From assembly GCA_029718625.1 (NCBI GenBank), contig CM056379.1:68628670-68692669 (forward strand): DNA of 64,000 nt, read 5' to 3'. Made by a program: the position numbers and the translations under genes. This document shows, one piece after another, positions 41,261 to 53,999 of the stretch. The stretch is from Synaphobranchus kaupii (taxonomy: Eukaryota > Chordata > Actinopteri > Anguilliformes > Synaphobranchidae). Every line of letters begins with the position of its first letter. The stretch's first letter is position 1. Below the pieces are notes generated by a model. It ran no database searches, was not told the origin of the DNA, and worked only from the letters and a program-made list of their open reading frames with translations.

Positions 41261-43351
41261 AAGGAGAGGATATCAGACCTAATCTCAAAGAACTGTCATA
41301 ACCCCAGAGTCCTTTTTTCCACTATAAATTCTCTCACTTGCCCCCCCCCCCCCCCCACTCCCTGTACAGATGCATCTCCTTCTAAATGTGAAGAATTCTT
41401 AAAATTCTTCATTAGTAAGGTGGAAATGATTAGGTCAGGCATTTTGCCCTCCACCCTCGGCCCGACACCCTCCCTACTCCCCACAGCCCAACTTAACAGT
41501 TTCAAACCCATCTCATTAACATCTCTCATTGAGATCATGTCTAAGATGAAGTCGGTCACATGCCCCCTTGACATTGTCCCCTACTCGTCTCTTAAAAGAC
41601 ACCATTGACACAGTGGGACCCAGCATTCTCTCCATCACAAACAGCTATAACCTCTGGCTCTGTTCCATCCTGCCTCAAACATGCCATAGTTTAACCCCTC
41701 CTGAAAAAAACAAACCTAGACCCTGCCATACATAGTAATTTCAGGCCCATTTCAAAACTTCCCTTCCTATCTAAGATTCTGGAAAAGGTCATCCTGTCAC
41801 AACTGCTCCCTTATCTAGACCAAAACAAATTTCTAGATAAGTTCCAGTCAGGTTTCAGGGCAGCCCACAGTACAGAAACGGCATTATTAAAAAATCTATA
41901 ATGACTTGCTCCTCACCGTTGACTCTGGTAGCTGCGCCATTCTCCTCCTCCTAGACCTCACCGCGGCCTTCGACATGGTTGAACACGCCACTCTTGTCGA
42001 CCGTCTCGAACACCGGCTTGGTATTGGGGGGACGGCCCTAAATTGGCTTGCCTCCTACCTCAGTGACAGAACTTTTTCTGTCAGTATAGGAGGCTATTCT
42101 TCCCCTGTAGCTAGTCTCCCCCTATGGGGTCCCTCAAGGTTCCATTTTAGCCCCCATCTTGTTCTCTATTTACATGCTTCCGCTAGCTGAAATCATTCAG
42201 AAACATAACATCTCCTACCACTTCTACGCAGACGACACCCAGATTTATCTCCCTCTGAAACCCTCCAACATGTCCAACCTCAACAATCTTAGAGAGTGCC
42301 TTGAAGACATAAAAACCTGGATGGCCCACAATTTCCCCCAATTAAACGAAAACAAAACTGAAATCATACTGTTTGGCCCCCCCGAATCTACCAAGGTAAT
42401 CTCCAGCAGCCTAGGTCAACTCTCCACCTACCTAAAGACCCACGTCAAGAGCCTTGGAGTGATTTTTGACTCTGCCTTCAAATTTGACAGGCAGGTAAAT
42501 GCAGTCATAAAATCCAGCTTCTTTCAACTCCGTAGTATTTCTAAATTAAAACCCATCCTGTCATCCGCCGATCTGGAAAAAGTAATTCATGCTTTTATCA
42601 CATCCCGACTTGACTACTGCAATTCCTTGTACACAGGCATCAGCCAAGCATCCATATCCCGCCTACAGTTAGTCCAAAATTCCGCAGCAAGGCTCCTGAC
42701 CGGTACCAAAAGGAGAGAACACATCACTCCTGTGCTGGCCTCTCTCCACTGGCTCCCTGTTAATTTTAGAATAGATTTTAAGATCCTGCTTTTTGTTTTC
42801 AAGGCCATGAAGGGCGCAGCTCCCTCTTACATTAAGGACCTTTTAACCCCCTTGTCAGCCTCCAGGTCTCTTAGGTCATCAAACATGGCCCTCCTGACCA
42901 ATCCCTCGCACCAAATTAAAAACTCGAGGCGACCGCGCATTTGCGGTTGTGGCCCCCAAACTATGGAACAGTCTCCCGCAGCCAATTAGATCTGCTCCCT
43001 CTGGGGATGCTTTTAAGTCAACTCAAAACGCACTTTTACTCACTAGCATTCGATTAACCTCAAACATGTATCATATACACCTCATTATGTAGCCTACCTC
43101 TCTGTATAGCTGTTATCCTGCCCTATTTGTTTTCTGTACTGTCCTACTGTGTTGTCTTACTGTGTCTTACTGTTTTATCTTACTGTAGTGTCTATCACCT
43201 TACTGTATTGTCATACTGTTCTGTCTTATTGTCCTACTGTGCCAATGTCCATTTTTGTCATGATTTGTAGACCTTGTACAGCACTTTGGTCAGCTCCTGG
43301 AGTTTTTAAATGTGCTTTATAAATAAAATGACTTGACTTGACTTGACTTGG
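41261..43351 (+). mobile_element. L2/Rex-like LINE fragment C
   Basis: ORF2 remnants begin near 41290 (downstream of the endonuclease) and run through RT to about 42990. A 3' UTR follows, ending in an (ACTTG)n tail at 43330-43351. 5' truncated. The (TGACT)n-type tail differs from the LINE at 43352-44175 directly downstream, so two different families abut. Confidence 0.82.
41700..42989 (+). pseudogene. LINE C reverse transcriptase, frameshifted
   Basis: Landmarks across frames: [68 protein letters not shown] (catalytic YADD intact), [24 protein letters not shown] and [18 protein letters not shown]. Frames change near 41890 and 42122, the latter inside the YGVPQGS block. Inactive copy. Confidence 0.85.
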
Positions 43352-44175
43352 ATGGCTAGTCATCACCTGAAGCTCAACCTTCACAATACAGAACTGCGCT
43401 TCATACCTCACAGGACCTCCCCACTGCAAGCCCTCTCCATCACCGTCGACGGTACTATGGTAGCTGCCTCCCTGCAAAGAACCTGGGGATGGTCCTGGAT
43501 GACCAGCTGGACTTCATGGAGCACATCAGGGAAACAGCACGGTCTTGCAGGTTCCTCCTGTACAACATCAGGAGGATTCGACCATACCTGACCACCTACT
43601 CGACCCAGCTTCTTCATGGTTATCTCACGTCTGGATTACTCCTCCCAAAGTTTTCACACATAACCCCCCTGCTGAGGTCAGTCCACTGGCTGCCGGTCGC
43701 CGCCAGGATCAGGATCAAAGTTCTGACCCTGGCCTACGCTGCAGCCAAAAGGACAAGCCCCATCCTACCTGCAAGACATAATACAACACTAAACTCCAGC
43801 TCGACCACTTCGCTCTGCTCGTCCGGACTGCGGAGCTTCTCCACCCTAGCTCCCCAGTGGTGGAATGAACTGTTCACTCCTCTACGTTCTGATCAAACAC
43901 TGCCTGCACACCTCTTCAGACTCCACCTTGACTGTTTTTCGCTTGTTTCCTGTTCCTTAATTCTTTGTTGATTTTATAGTTTATAATGTCTTGTTGTCTT
44001 AGCCATAGCTTACTGTGTACTATACTCAATGTTCATGACTATGGATAGCTTCTATGTTATGATAAGAAATTAGCTCTATCTGAACTGATGTCATTGACCT
44101 TCGGTATGCACTTATTGTGCGTCGCTTTGGATAAAAGCATCTGCCAAATGAATGTAATGTAAATAAAGTTTATTA
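43352..44175 (+). mobile_element. LINE fragment of family B
   Basis: Same family as the minus-strand element at 49374-53465. It encodes MASHHLKLNLHNTELRF, LDDQLDFMEHIRETARSCRF, RSVHWLPVAARIRIKVLTLA and a C-terminus near APQWWNEL, in several frames. The 3' end is the fish LINE tail GTCGCTTTGGATAAAAGCAT followed by CTGCCAAATG and TAATGTAA repeats. Confidence 0.85.
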
Positions 44176-45102
44176 TTATTATTATTATTTTATGCAAACT
44201 TATGCACTTTTTGCCTTGTAAGTCAGAGCGGCTCTGTATAAGCGCATCTGCCAAATGAATAAATGTCTGTGTTGATACACTTCTGTAATGTGATGGACCC
44301 TTTCTAGATTAAATAAGCTAAATGTCCATCTAATAAAAGCTTGAAGACGCTGAAGTTCAATACGTCTCTGAGTGACTTAATACAAAATTTATTTTACAGT
44401 GCATTGTGTACGCTATATATTGATGTATTGTAAATGATCTCTTCTCTTTCAAAACCTGATGGCCAATATACAGCATATAGTAATAATGTTTATCATTTTA
44501 GTCATATAAAAGTTAGAAATTGTTTATACCACAACATCTGATATTGATTACAATGAAAACACCAATTTAAAATGGGTAGAAAATTATTTTTATATAATTA
44601 CCAATAAAATCTCAGATCATGGGATAGACTACATTAACATTTTTTTTTTTTTATATATATATTTTTTTACATACAGCTGACACCCTTGTTATTATGTATT
44701 TAAAGGGAATGCTTTCATTCCTACAAAGCTTTCACACTAGGCTACTGCATGCTGTTCACTGCTGTCTGCTTATTAATTTTCAACCTGCTGGATTTGGAAA
44801 GCATTATAAATGTCTAGAAGTATCTAAGATAATTATCTAAGTATTAAAAGTTGGGTTCATGTGAGTAGCGTGATCCCATTCGCAATAAACGGAGGGCATC
44901 TTCGTGTGTGTTTACGGTTGTATCAAGCGGAACTACATTTCGGCGCCATTTTATTGCTTTACGCTAAGGAAAGTATTACTGGGAATTGTATTTTGTTTTT
45001 TGTGCAAATATATTCCCTGTGTACGTAATTATCTAGGAATTGCTAATGTATTATCTACCTAGCAAGCCAGTTATGCTAGCTACGTTCAACCAGATCTAGG
45101 TA
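44176..45102. other. Gene-free stretch
   Basis: AT-rich; no gene, RNA or element terminus recognised. A short GC-richer segment at 44880-44960 has no frame. Confidence 0.45.
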
Positions 45103-45908
45103 CAGTGGAGGAAATAATTATTTGATCCCCTGCCGATTTTGTAAGTTTGCCCACTGACAAAGAAATGAACGGTCTATAATTTTAATGGTAGGTTTATTTT
45201 AACAGGTTTATTCTGTGAGAGACAGAATATCAAAAAAAAATCCAGAAAATCACAGTATATAAAAGATATAAATTGATTTGCATTTGATTGAGTGAAATAA
45301 GTATTTGATCCCCTACCAACCAGCAAGAATTCTGGCTCCCACAGACCGGTTAGATTAATCCTCTCGCTTTAAGAAAGTACTCCTAATCTCAACTTGTTAC
45401 CTGTATAAAAGACACCTGTCTCAACTCGTTACCTGTATAAAAGACACCTGTCCACAGAATCAATCAATCAGATTCCAACCTCTCCACCATGGGCAAGACC
45501 AAAGAGCTATCTAAGGACGTCAGGGACAAGATTGTAGACCTGCACAAGGCTGGAATGGGCTACAAGACCATCGGCAAGCAGCTTGGTGAGAAGGAGACAA
45601 CTGTTGGTGCAATTATTCGAAAATGGAAGAAACACAAAAAGACCATCAATCGCCCTCGGTCTGGGGATCCACGCAAGATCTCGCCTCGTGGGGTATCGAT
45701 GATCATGAGAAAGGTGAGGGATCAGCCCAGAACTACACGGGAGGAGCTTGTTAATGATCTCAAGGCAGCTTTTTTTTTTGATATTCTGTCTCTCACAGAA
45801 TGAACCTGTTAAAATAAACCTACCATTAAAATTATAGACCGTTCATTTCTTTGACAGTGGGCAAACTTACAAAATCGGCAAGGGATCAAATAATTATTTC
45901 CTCCACTG
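45103..45908 (+). mobile_element. Tc1-like element with catalytic domain deleted
   Basis: TA (45101-45102), then CAGTGGAGGAAATAATTATT and TGATCCC; the right end is the inverse, ending CTCCACTG, TA at 45909-45910. Only 806 bp, about half the usual length. The transposase runs into the right inverted arm after 95 codons. Confidence 0.9.
45489..45803 (+). pseudogene. Tc1-like transposase DNA-binding domain only
   Basis: [20 protein letters not shown] starts the N-terminal helix-turn-helix domain, followed by [20 protein letters not shown], the RPRSGDPRK linker and [18 protein letters not shown]. After LVNDLKAA the frame enters the right inverted repeat. All three catalytic residues are missing, so it could at most bind element ends. 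Confidence 0.85.
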
Positions 45909-47170
45909 TACCTAGCTAGCTACGCGTGTTTTAGCTGCTGGTAGACAGTTAGGATATAAATTTTCAATATTAATAGCTTAATATTAATATTAATGGTCAA
46001 AAGTAGATGGCAGTCCTATATTGTCATTTTTACTGAAATGTTCTTATGACTGATGTTTTCTGACTCTGCTTGATCCTAAGAAACACCTCGGAAAGTGTTG
46101 TACATTAATTCTGAAATTTAAGTGGCGCCCCCTGTCGAAAGCATATACTGCACTTTTTTTTTTTAGCTAGAGATCTGGTTCTGATATTATTTGTAGTATG
46201 TCTAGAGGTGGTCTAGATTCTGACATTTTAGCATGATACATCATTCGGTGTACAAATGGCGAGTGCCCAAAATGTTAAAAAAACACATTTTCAAGGGGGT
46301 GCTACAGAGTCTGTGTTCATGCTAGGGGTCTGGTTTTTGGTTTGCATGCTAGAGGCCCTGATGAGACTCAGTTAGCAAAATTTCATGCTTCTACGATTTT
46401 GGGAAGCTGAGTGCAGTGTTCAGCAGTAACCCAAAATGACCTATGAACATTCTAACAGCCTTCATAGACCTATTTTTCATCATTAGTCAAATTCATTAGG
46501 ACAAGTTTAATTTATGCTTACATGCAAATATATATGTCATAGGGGGTGCTGAGATGTCCTTGTACACTAAATTTGGGAGGCTTGGCTGCCTTTGTGCTTC
46601 AGGTAGGAGGAGTCAAAGTTTTTAAAAAATTGAGATTTGTAGGTGGTGCTATAGAGCTTCTATGTGTGCTAGGGGTCTGTTCTTTTGCTTATGCAATATA
46701 TTCAATATAACGCCCCTTTCTTCGAGGCCCCGCCTTGATGGGCAGCTTTGACAGTTTGCATGTTCAGTTCGGATTTTTGGCAGGGTTTTTGCGTGACCAC
46801 ACGGAAATGATAATGCAAACGGATACAATGCCATTACATTTGAATTATGTCACTTGTGCCGCAAAAGCATGAAAACGATATGTTAAATGGCGAATTGTCA
46901 TGGATCATGCGATTGCAACAAGAAACTGCTAATGCAAATGTGGTTTTTCATTTTCATTAAAATTATGGCAGGGTTGTGTCGTAGAGGGCGAGAAAAATTA
47001 AATGTGAAATGGATTTGCATTAACATTTTCAAATTGTCAGATAAAGTGCAGCTTTTGCATTTTCATTTGAATTATGTCATGGTTTTTGCGCACATCGAAT
47101 GTAAACAAAATGCAATCGCCGATTTGCATTTTCATTTGAATTTTGGCGCGGATATGCTTCCATACTCTTA
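45909..47170. repeat. Unclassified diverged repeats
   Basis: 46100-46700 contains repeated GGTGCTA.AG(A/C)..CT.TGTG.(A/T)TGCTAGGGGTCTG blocks. 46890-47160 contains repeated TTGCATTTTCATTTGAATTA blocks. No gene is supported. Confidence 0.45.
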
Positions 47171-47736
47171 AAGTGAGTGTTGCCAAATTCACCATATGCC
47201 GCTATAATGAAAATAAATCTTCGTATCTTGAAATTTCTACATTAAAACTGCTTAAGACCTGGCAGGCATATAAGGTTGGACTTGTTCATCACCAATTGTA
47301 TGAGATTTTGAACTAATTATTGGAAAATTCTGTTTAATGGTTACTCATAGGTAGTGTTGCCATATAAGTGCATATACACCTTTAATAACGTTGAATGGTC
47401 ATATTTAAGAATTGCCAAAAAAAAAATTTCTTCAGACTTGGTAGGCATATATGGTTGGCCTTGTTCCTCACCAATCATATGAGAATTTGAACTAATTATG
47501 GGGAGATCCTGTGTAATGGTCTGTCCGTGATAGTGTTAGCATATACACCCATTTGTTTTGCATTTTTTACAGCAATAAAGAACAGAAATGGTCATATCTC
47601 AAAATTTCCACAGTAAATCTGCTTCATCCTTGGCAGACATATAGAGTGGGCCTTCCTAAATGTCAGTCAATTGAGCTTCATGAGTAATTATGGGAAAATT
47701 CAGTGTAATGCCTGTCAGTGTTAGTGTTGCCATATA
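47171..47736. repeat. ~177-bp satellite, segment 1
   Basis: Three diverged units with blocks CATATACACC, AATGGTCATATCTCAAAATT, TTGGCAG(A/G)CATATA and GAGTAATTATGGGAAAAT. The Tc1 element at 47737 is inserted inside the CATATACACCCATATAC block. Confidence 0.85.
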
Positions 47737-49365
47737 CAGTTGTGTTCAAATAAATAGCAGTGCGTTAAAAAAAGTGAATAAAGTGCAAATATTTTTTAAT
47801 AGCTTTTAGTTCCATATTTCAAATGTAGTGGAAACATTACACATTCAATTCCAAATCAAAGCATTAACAAATTTTATCAAGTCTGCGTTATTCTTTTACA
47901 CTAAGCAAAGAAAAGGAATATTAATCTGTTCAAATAAATAGCAGTGTCGACATTTTTCTCTTCAAACTCAAACACTTACTGTATAAACTGAAGACATTTT
48001 TCAAGATTTAACTTCACTTTAAATTACTGAACTAATATTTAGTTGCATAACCATTGTTTTTGATAACTGCAGCGCATCTGCGTTGCAACGAGTCAACCAA
48101 CTTCTGGCACCTAGAAACAGGTATTTCAACCCAGGATGAACAAACTACATTCCACAGTTCCTGTGAATTTTTGGGTTTTGCTTCAGAAACTGCATTTTTA
48201 ATGTCACCCCACAAGTTTTCAATGGGGTTGAGGTTGGGGGATTGAGCTGGCCACTCCATTACCTCAATCATTTTTGTCTGGAACCAAGATTTGCTTGCTT
48301 ACTCGTGTGTTTGGGGTCCTTGTCTTGTTGAAACACCCATTTCTGGGGCATTTCCTCTTCGGCATACGGCAACATAATCTCTAAGTCAAGTATTTTGATG
48401 TATTCAAACTGATCCATGATCCCTGGTATATGATAAATATACCAACACCGTAGTATGAAAAACATCCCCATACCATGATTTTTGCGCCACCATGCTTCAC
48501 TGTCTTCACAGTGTACTGTGGCTTGAATTCAGTATCCGGAGGTAGTCTGACGTACTGTCGACGACCACTAGACCCGAAAAGAACAATTTTACTCTCATCA
48601 GTCCACAGAATTTTACGCCATTTCTCTTTGGGCCAATCGATGTGTTCCTTGGCAAATTTTAACCGATTCTGCACATGCCGTTTTTTCAACAATGGTGCTT
48701 TACGGGGGGCTTTTTGCAGATAGCTTAGCTTCGATCAAACGTCTTCTGACTGTAACAGCAGTTACAGGTAATTTTAGATCATCTTTGATCTTTCTGGAGG
48801 TGATGATTGGCTGAATCTTTGCCATTCTGACTATTCTTTGATCCGTTTTAACAGTAGTTGCTCATTTTCTTGTTTCGGGTTTTTGTTGCCATTTTAAAGC
48901 ATTTGAGATCATTTTAGCTGAGCATCCTATAATTTGATGCTCAGCTGAAAACTTCTTTATACGTTTTCCCCTCTCCAATCAACTTTTTAATCAAATTACG
49001 TTGTTCCTCCGAACAATGTTTGGAACGGCCCATTTTACTTAGCAATTCAGAAGGAAATATATTTTATAACAATGTGTGAAACATTTGCTTCCCTTCTTCC
49101 TTAATAAAGGACAATTAATGACACCTGTTTTTTCACAGAAAGAATTAATTCTCTAATTAAACTATTTTGAACACGCCCCTTTCAATGAATGAGTCAATTA
49201 CTCAGAATAAGCAGTGTGCATGTCATGACAGTTGGGTCTGTTGTTTTTCTATTACACTGCTACATCTACAAGTAAATTATTTGCCATGCAGAAATATCAC
49301 TAATACTAATAACAGTGGTTCACCAGGTTACTGATGTTGTACTGCTATTTTTTTTAAAACAACTG
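47737..49365 (-). mobile_element. Tc1-like transposon in the satellite
   Basis: TA at 47735-47736 and 49366-49367. Ends CAGTTGTGTTCAAATAAATA and (inverse) the AAAACAACTG end. 1629 bp, with internal repeats of TCAAATAAATAGCAGTG. Satellite sequence is continuous across the two TA sites. Confidence 0.9.
48032..49033 (-). pseudogene. Tc1-like transposase, frameshifted
   Basis: Start MGRSKHCSEEQRNLIKKL at 49033. Central part: NRLKFAKEHIDWPKEKWRKI, LWTDESKIVLFG (first catalytic D) and HGGAKIMVWGCFSYYGVG. Then [14 protein letters not shown] (second D) and VMEWPAQSPNLNPIENLWGD (third catalytic residue). Frames change at about 48700, 48400 and 48270, so it is inactive, but nearly full length. Confidence 0.88.
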
Positions 49366-49639
49366 TACACCCATATACATTACATTACATTACAATCATT
49401 TGGCAGACGCTTTTATCCAAAGCGACGTACAATAAGTGCATATTGAAGGTCATTGACGCGACTACAAAGCAAATCCGACAAAGCACAGCTTTCTCACAGC
49501 GTAGGAGCTATCTCTAGTAATAAACATGAGTAGTACACACAGTCAGCTATACATTCTGAACTATAAAATAACGAATAACACAAGTTAAATAGAAAACAAG
49601 CAAAAAACAGGAAGCGAGTACTATAGAATAGGTATAATT

Positions 49640-51225
49640 TTAGTCGAGGTGGAGTCTGAAAAAGTGCGTTTTCAGACCACAACGAAAAACAGACAGTGTT
49701 TCAGCTGAGCGCAGCAGAGTGGGGAGTTCGTTCCACCACTGGGGAGCTAGGGTGGAAAAGCTCCGCAGTCGGGACGAGCGGGAGCCGTTAACACGGAGGG
49801 AGGGAAGTGCAAGTCGCCCTGCAGCAGCAGAGCGAAGTGGTCGAGCAGGAGCGTAGTGCTGGATTAAGTCTTGTAGGTAGGAGGGGCCTGACCTTTTGGC
49901 TGCAGTGTAGGCCAGGGTCAGAACTTTGAACCTGATCCTGGCCACGACCGGCAGCCAGTGGAGTGACCTCAGCAGGGGGGTGACGTGCGAGAACTTCGGG
50001 TGGTTGAACACAAGCCGAGCAGCCACGTTCTGGACCAGTTTTAGGGGCAGAATGGCGCAGGCTGGTAGGCTTGCGAGAAGGGAGTTGCAGTAGTCCAGAC
50101 GTGAGGTGACCATGGTCTGGACAAGAAGCTGGGTGGAGTAAGTGGTCAGGTATGGCCAAATTCTCCTGATGTTGTACAGGAGGAACCTGCAAGACCGTGC
50201 CGTTGCCCTGATGTGTTCTTTGAAGTCCAGCTGGTCGTCCAGGACCACCCCCAGATTCCTTGCAGAGCGGGAGGCAGTCACCATGGTTCCGTCGACGGTG
50301 ATGGACAGGTCTAGGAGTGGGGAGGTCTTGTATGGCATGAAGAGCAGCTCAGTCTTGTCATGGTTGAGCTTCAGGTGATGGCTAGACATCCAGCCAGAGA
50401 TGTCAGCCAGGCAAGCAGATATCCTTTCCTTTACCTGTGGGGTAGAGGGAGGGAAAGAGAGGAAGAGTTGAGTGTCATCAGCATAACTATGGTAAGAGAA
50501 GCCATGTGAATTAATGACCAAACCAAGAGACTTAGTGTAAATGGAGAACAGCAGAGGACCCAGTACAGATCCCTGTGGGACTCCTGTAAAAAGTGGATGA
50601 GGTACAGAGACAGAGCCCTTCCAGGAGACTTGGTAGGATCTATCTGTGAGATAGGATGTAAACCAAGAGAGGGCAGTTCCAGAGATGCCCATCTCAGCCA
50701 GTGTGGAGATCAGGAGTTTGTGGTTGACCTTGTCGAACACTGCAGACAGGTCAAGGAGAATCAGGACAGAGGAGAGGGAGGAGGCTCTGGCAGTGGCGAG
50801 TGCCTCAGTCACAGCCAGGAACACAGTTTCAGTGGAATGCCCGGTTCTGAAGCCGGACTGATGAGGGTCGAGCAGGTTGTTCTGGTGGAGAAAAACTGAC
50901 AGTTGGTTAAGGGCAGCTCGTTCAAGAGCTTTGGACAGAAAGGGCAGGAGAGACACAGGACGATAGTTTCTAACATCAGAGGGGTCTAAGCTAGGTTTTT
51001 TAAGGAGTGGGGTAACACAGGCAGTTTTGAAAACAGCAGGAACATAGCCACAGGTTAAGGAGGTGTTGATAATGGAGGAAAGATATGGAAGGACCTCACC
51101 GGATATAGACTGGAGGACTGCCGACGGGATGGGGTCCAGTGGGCAGGTGGTTGCATGCTGGCGTGTTACAAGTTGGAGTACATCTGTGTCCTCCAGAGTC
51201 TTAACTCTATAAACCTCACCCCTAG
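49640..51225 (-). pseudogene. LINE B reverse transcriptase half of ORF2
   Basis: Begins (minus) with EVYRVKTLEDTDVLQLV, TTCPLDPIPSAVLQSI, ending TACVTPLLKKP. Open from VSLLPFLSKALERAALN through FRTGHSTETVFLAV, LILLDLSAVFDKVNHKLL, GVPQGSVLGPLLFSIYTKSL, SYHSYADDTQLFLSF (catalytic YADD intact), LDDQLDFKEHIRATARSCRF to APQWWNELPTLLRSAE. The 438-codon frame is intact; the ORF is broken only upstream. Confidence 0.9.
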
Positions 51226-51227
51226 TG

Positions 51228-52030
51228 GTTGAGACGCATGCGTCTCAATTACAGTATTCATGTTCATCTGAAAATATAAACTACAGCTTTAAGAAAACCC
51301 CGTAAATTTTGACGGAGTATTTTTTAAAAGGGTAGCCTCTTGCGAAAACCTCAGCTTCTCCAGTTACACTGCAGTGCAATAAATTAGGAGGGCGTTATTA
51401 ATAGCCCAAAGCACTTACGACCCTCCTCTGGCTACAGCCACAGACTGTAAAATGCATAAAATGCACCGTTTATACAAGCTGTTCACGTATAGAAACAATA
51501 ATATTTTTTTAAAACGTTGTACAAATGAGCAATCGCCGTTTTCCCTTGCTTACTGTACTATATACAGTACCTGATGCACTTTCGGTTTAGAGGACACCTC
51601 ATTTTTTTCTCCAAAATCTCTCTATAAATATATTTAAGAAACCAAGTACTTACCAGTATATTCAGCTACAGCTGTTTTGTGATGAACCCTGAAGAGTTTA
51701 TCTTGTTATATTTCGCCAAAGTCCCGTACAGTCGACATTTCCGCAGCGACCACCCCTCGCACTTAGGGCTGAAATACGTTGCTGTACTTGTGTGAATACA
51801 CACGCGCTTTCGTACGTTCTTTTTTAAACGTATTTAAATACATTAGGCGGCGTATGTTATGGTTATTATATATATACTGTATGTGACTATTCTGAAATAA
51901 ATGTATTCTGTAGCAAATTTCTGAATGATACAGCTTCTTCTTCAGTTCGAACTTAAAACCATGGATGTGCAGGGAATATTTTTTTTGATATTGACATTTA
52001 AATAAAACTAGTAGAAACCAGGAGGAAATT
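51228..52030. mobile_element. Unclassified insertion in LINE B
   Basis: The LINE frame is interrupted between EEISS and EVYRV on the minus strand. The insert begins near TTGAGACGCATGCGTCTCAA (perfect palindrome) and has no coding content or defined inverted repeats. Boundaries are approximate. Confidence 0.45.
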
Positions 52031-53440
52031 TCCTCTGAAGGGCCAAAGTAAATAGGGTTAAAGGACGAAAATGTAGCGGTGGGTTCATTATGGGGCATAT
52101 GGGGCATCACCAGATGTGTGAAGGAGTTTCGGATCATGGCTACCTTCTCCTCAAAGTGGATCAGGAAGTCATCTGCAGAGAGGGAAGAGGGTGAGGGGGG
52201 TGGAGGAGGGATCAGCAGGGAAGAGAAGGTGGAAAAGAGTTTACGGTGGTTAGACATGCATGCATGAATTTTTGACTGGAAAAATGTTGTCTTAGCAGAT
52301 GTAGTTGCTGATGTGAAGGCTGCCAGCAGAGTGTGATACGAGGCCAGATCATCTGGGGATCTGGATTTCCTCCACTTTCTCTCAGCAGCTCGCAGCGTGG
52401 TTCTGCTGGATCGGAGAGAATCAGTCAGCCACGGGAAGGGGGTGATGATCGGGCCGGTTTGGAGACAAGAGGACATAGTGAGTCGAGAGACTGAGAGAGG
52501 CAGGAGTTAAAGGTGGAGGTGGCAACATCAATAGGCAAATTAACAAAAGATGCTGGAGGAGGAAGTGCAGAGAGAGCAGAGGTAGAGAGAGAGGAGTGCG
52601 AGAGAGTGCAGAGATTTCTCCTGAAAGTTACAGAGGGTAGGTTGTTAGAGGAGTTGCGGGAGAGTGGGTAGGAGAGAGAGAATGAAATAAAGAAATGGTC
52701 CGATACATGGAGCGGAGTCACCGTGAGTTCAGACGTGGCGCAGCTCCTGGTGAATACAAGGTCTAGTTGGTTACCAGCCTTGTGGGTGGCGGGCGATGGG
52801 GACTGGGTGAGGGCGAGGGACTGGAGGAGTGAGGCGACACTGGATAACTGGGAGCTCTCTGGCTGGAGGTTGAAGTGGCCCAGTAGAATTATAGGGGTGC
52901 CATCCTCAGGGAAGGAGCTCAGGAGAGTGTCCAGTTCATCCAGGAAAGCGCTGAGTGGACCTGGAGGGCGGTAGAGAACAACAATGTTAAGTTTAGACGA
53001 GTGAGTTACAGTGACTGCATGAAACTCAAAGGAGGAGATATTTAGGTTGTGTAAAGAGGGCATGGAGAATTTCCAGGACTGAGAGATAAGCAAACCAGTG
53101 CCCCCGCCTCGGCCAGAGGCCCTGGGGGTGTGTGAAAAGGAGTAGCCATCAGACAGAGCAGCTGGAGTGGCCGTGTTATCTGGGGTGATCCAGGTCTCAG
53201 TGAGAGCCAGGAAGTGGAGGGACTTCATCTTGGCATAGGCAGTGATGAAGTCGGCTTTCTGGACAGCTGACCGACAGTTCCATAGTCCACCTACCACTGA
53301 AAGTTCCTTATAAGAGGACAGGGTTGGGCAGACCAGGTTAGCCAGGCAGTGCCTGCGGTGGTTGGACCTCCTGGGGCGAGGCATAGAGCACAGAGGAATG
53401 GGGGTTAGACACATGGTAGGTGGTGAAAAGAGGTTAGATA
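52030..53440 (-). pseudogene. LINE B endonuclease half of ORF2
   Basis: Apurinic-type endonuclease landmarks: GLWNCRSAVQKADFI, FLALTETWI (catalytic E), NIVVLYRPPGPLSAFLDEL, IILLGHFNLQ (family GDFN, here H for the catalytic D), HKAGNQLDLVFT and VSDHFFISF (catalytic DH). The frame stops near 52425 and is continued in another frame (PFPWLTDSLRSSRTTLRAAE) to the insertion at about 52030. The D-to-H change and frameshift make it inactive. Confidence 0.85.
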
Positions 53441-53465
53441 GGGCCCTAGCAAAGATCAGAAGAAA

Positions 53466-53999
53466 AACAATAATGAACATAATTGGGCATATCAAAATTG
53501 GGCATATCAAAATTTACACAGTAGAATGTCTTCATACTTGGCAGACATATAGAATAGACCTTGCTAATTGTCAGTCAGTTGAGCTTCATGAGTAATTATG
53601 GGAAGACCCTGTGTAATAGTCTGTCAATGATAGTGTTAGCATATACACCCATGTACAGCAATAAAGAACAGAAATGGTCATGTCTCAAAATTTCCACAGT
53701 AGAAGGTCTTCATTCTTGGCAGGCATGTAGAATGGGCCTTGGTAAATGTCATTCAGTTGAGCTTCGTAAGTAATTATGGGAAAATCCTGTGTAATGCCTG
53801 TCAATGTTAGTGTTGCCATATACACCCATATACAACAATAATGAACATAATTTGGCATATCTCAAAATGTACACAGTAAACCTGCTTCATACTTGGTAGA
53901 CCTATAGAATGGGCCTTCCTAAATGTCAGTCAGTTGAGCTTCATGAGTAATTATGGGAAAATCCAGTGTAATCCAGGTCTGTCAATTATAGTGATGCCA
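53466..53999. repeat. ~177-bp satellite, segment 2
   Basis: Three units; ATATACACCC blocks at about 53641 and 53818 are 177 bp apart. Confidence 0.88.

Larger units (their letters stand above)
49374..53465 (-). mobile_element. L2-like LINE, family B, in the satellite
   Basis: 3' end at about 49376, a (CATTA)n tail with ATTTGGCAGACGCTTTTATC on the plus strand; 5' end about 53465 where satellite sequence resumes. Endonuclease, linker and RT regions are present on the minus strand. An ~800-bp foreign segment (about 51228-52030) interrupts the region between endonuclease and RT. Confidence 0.88.
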
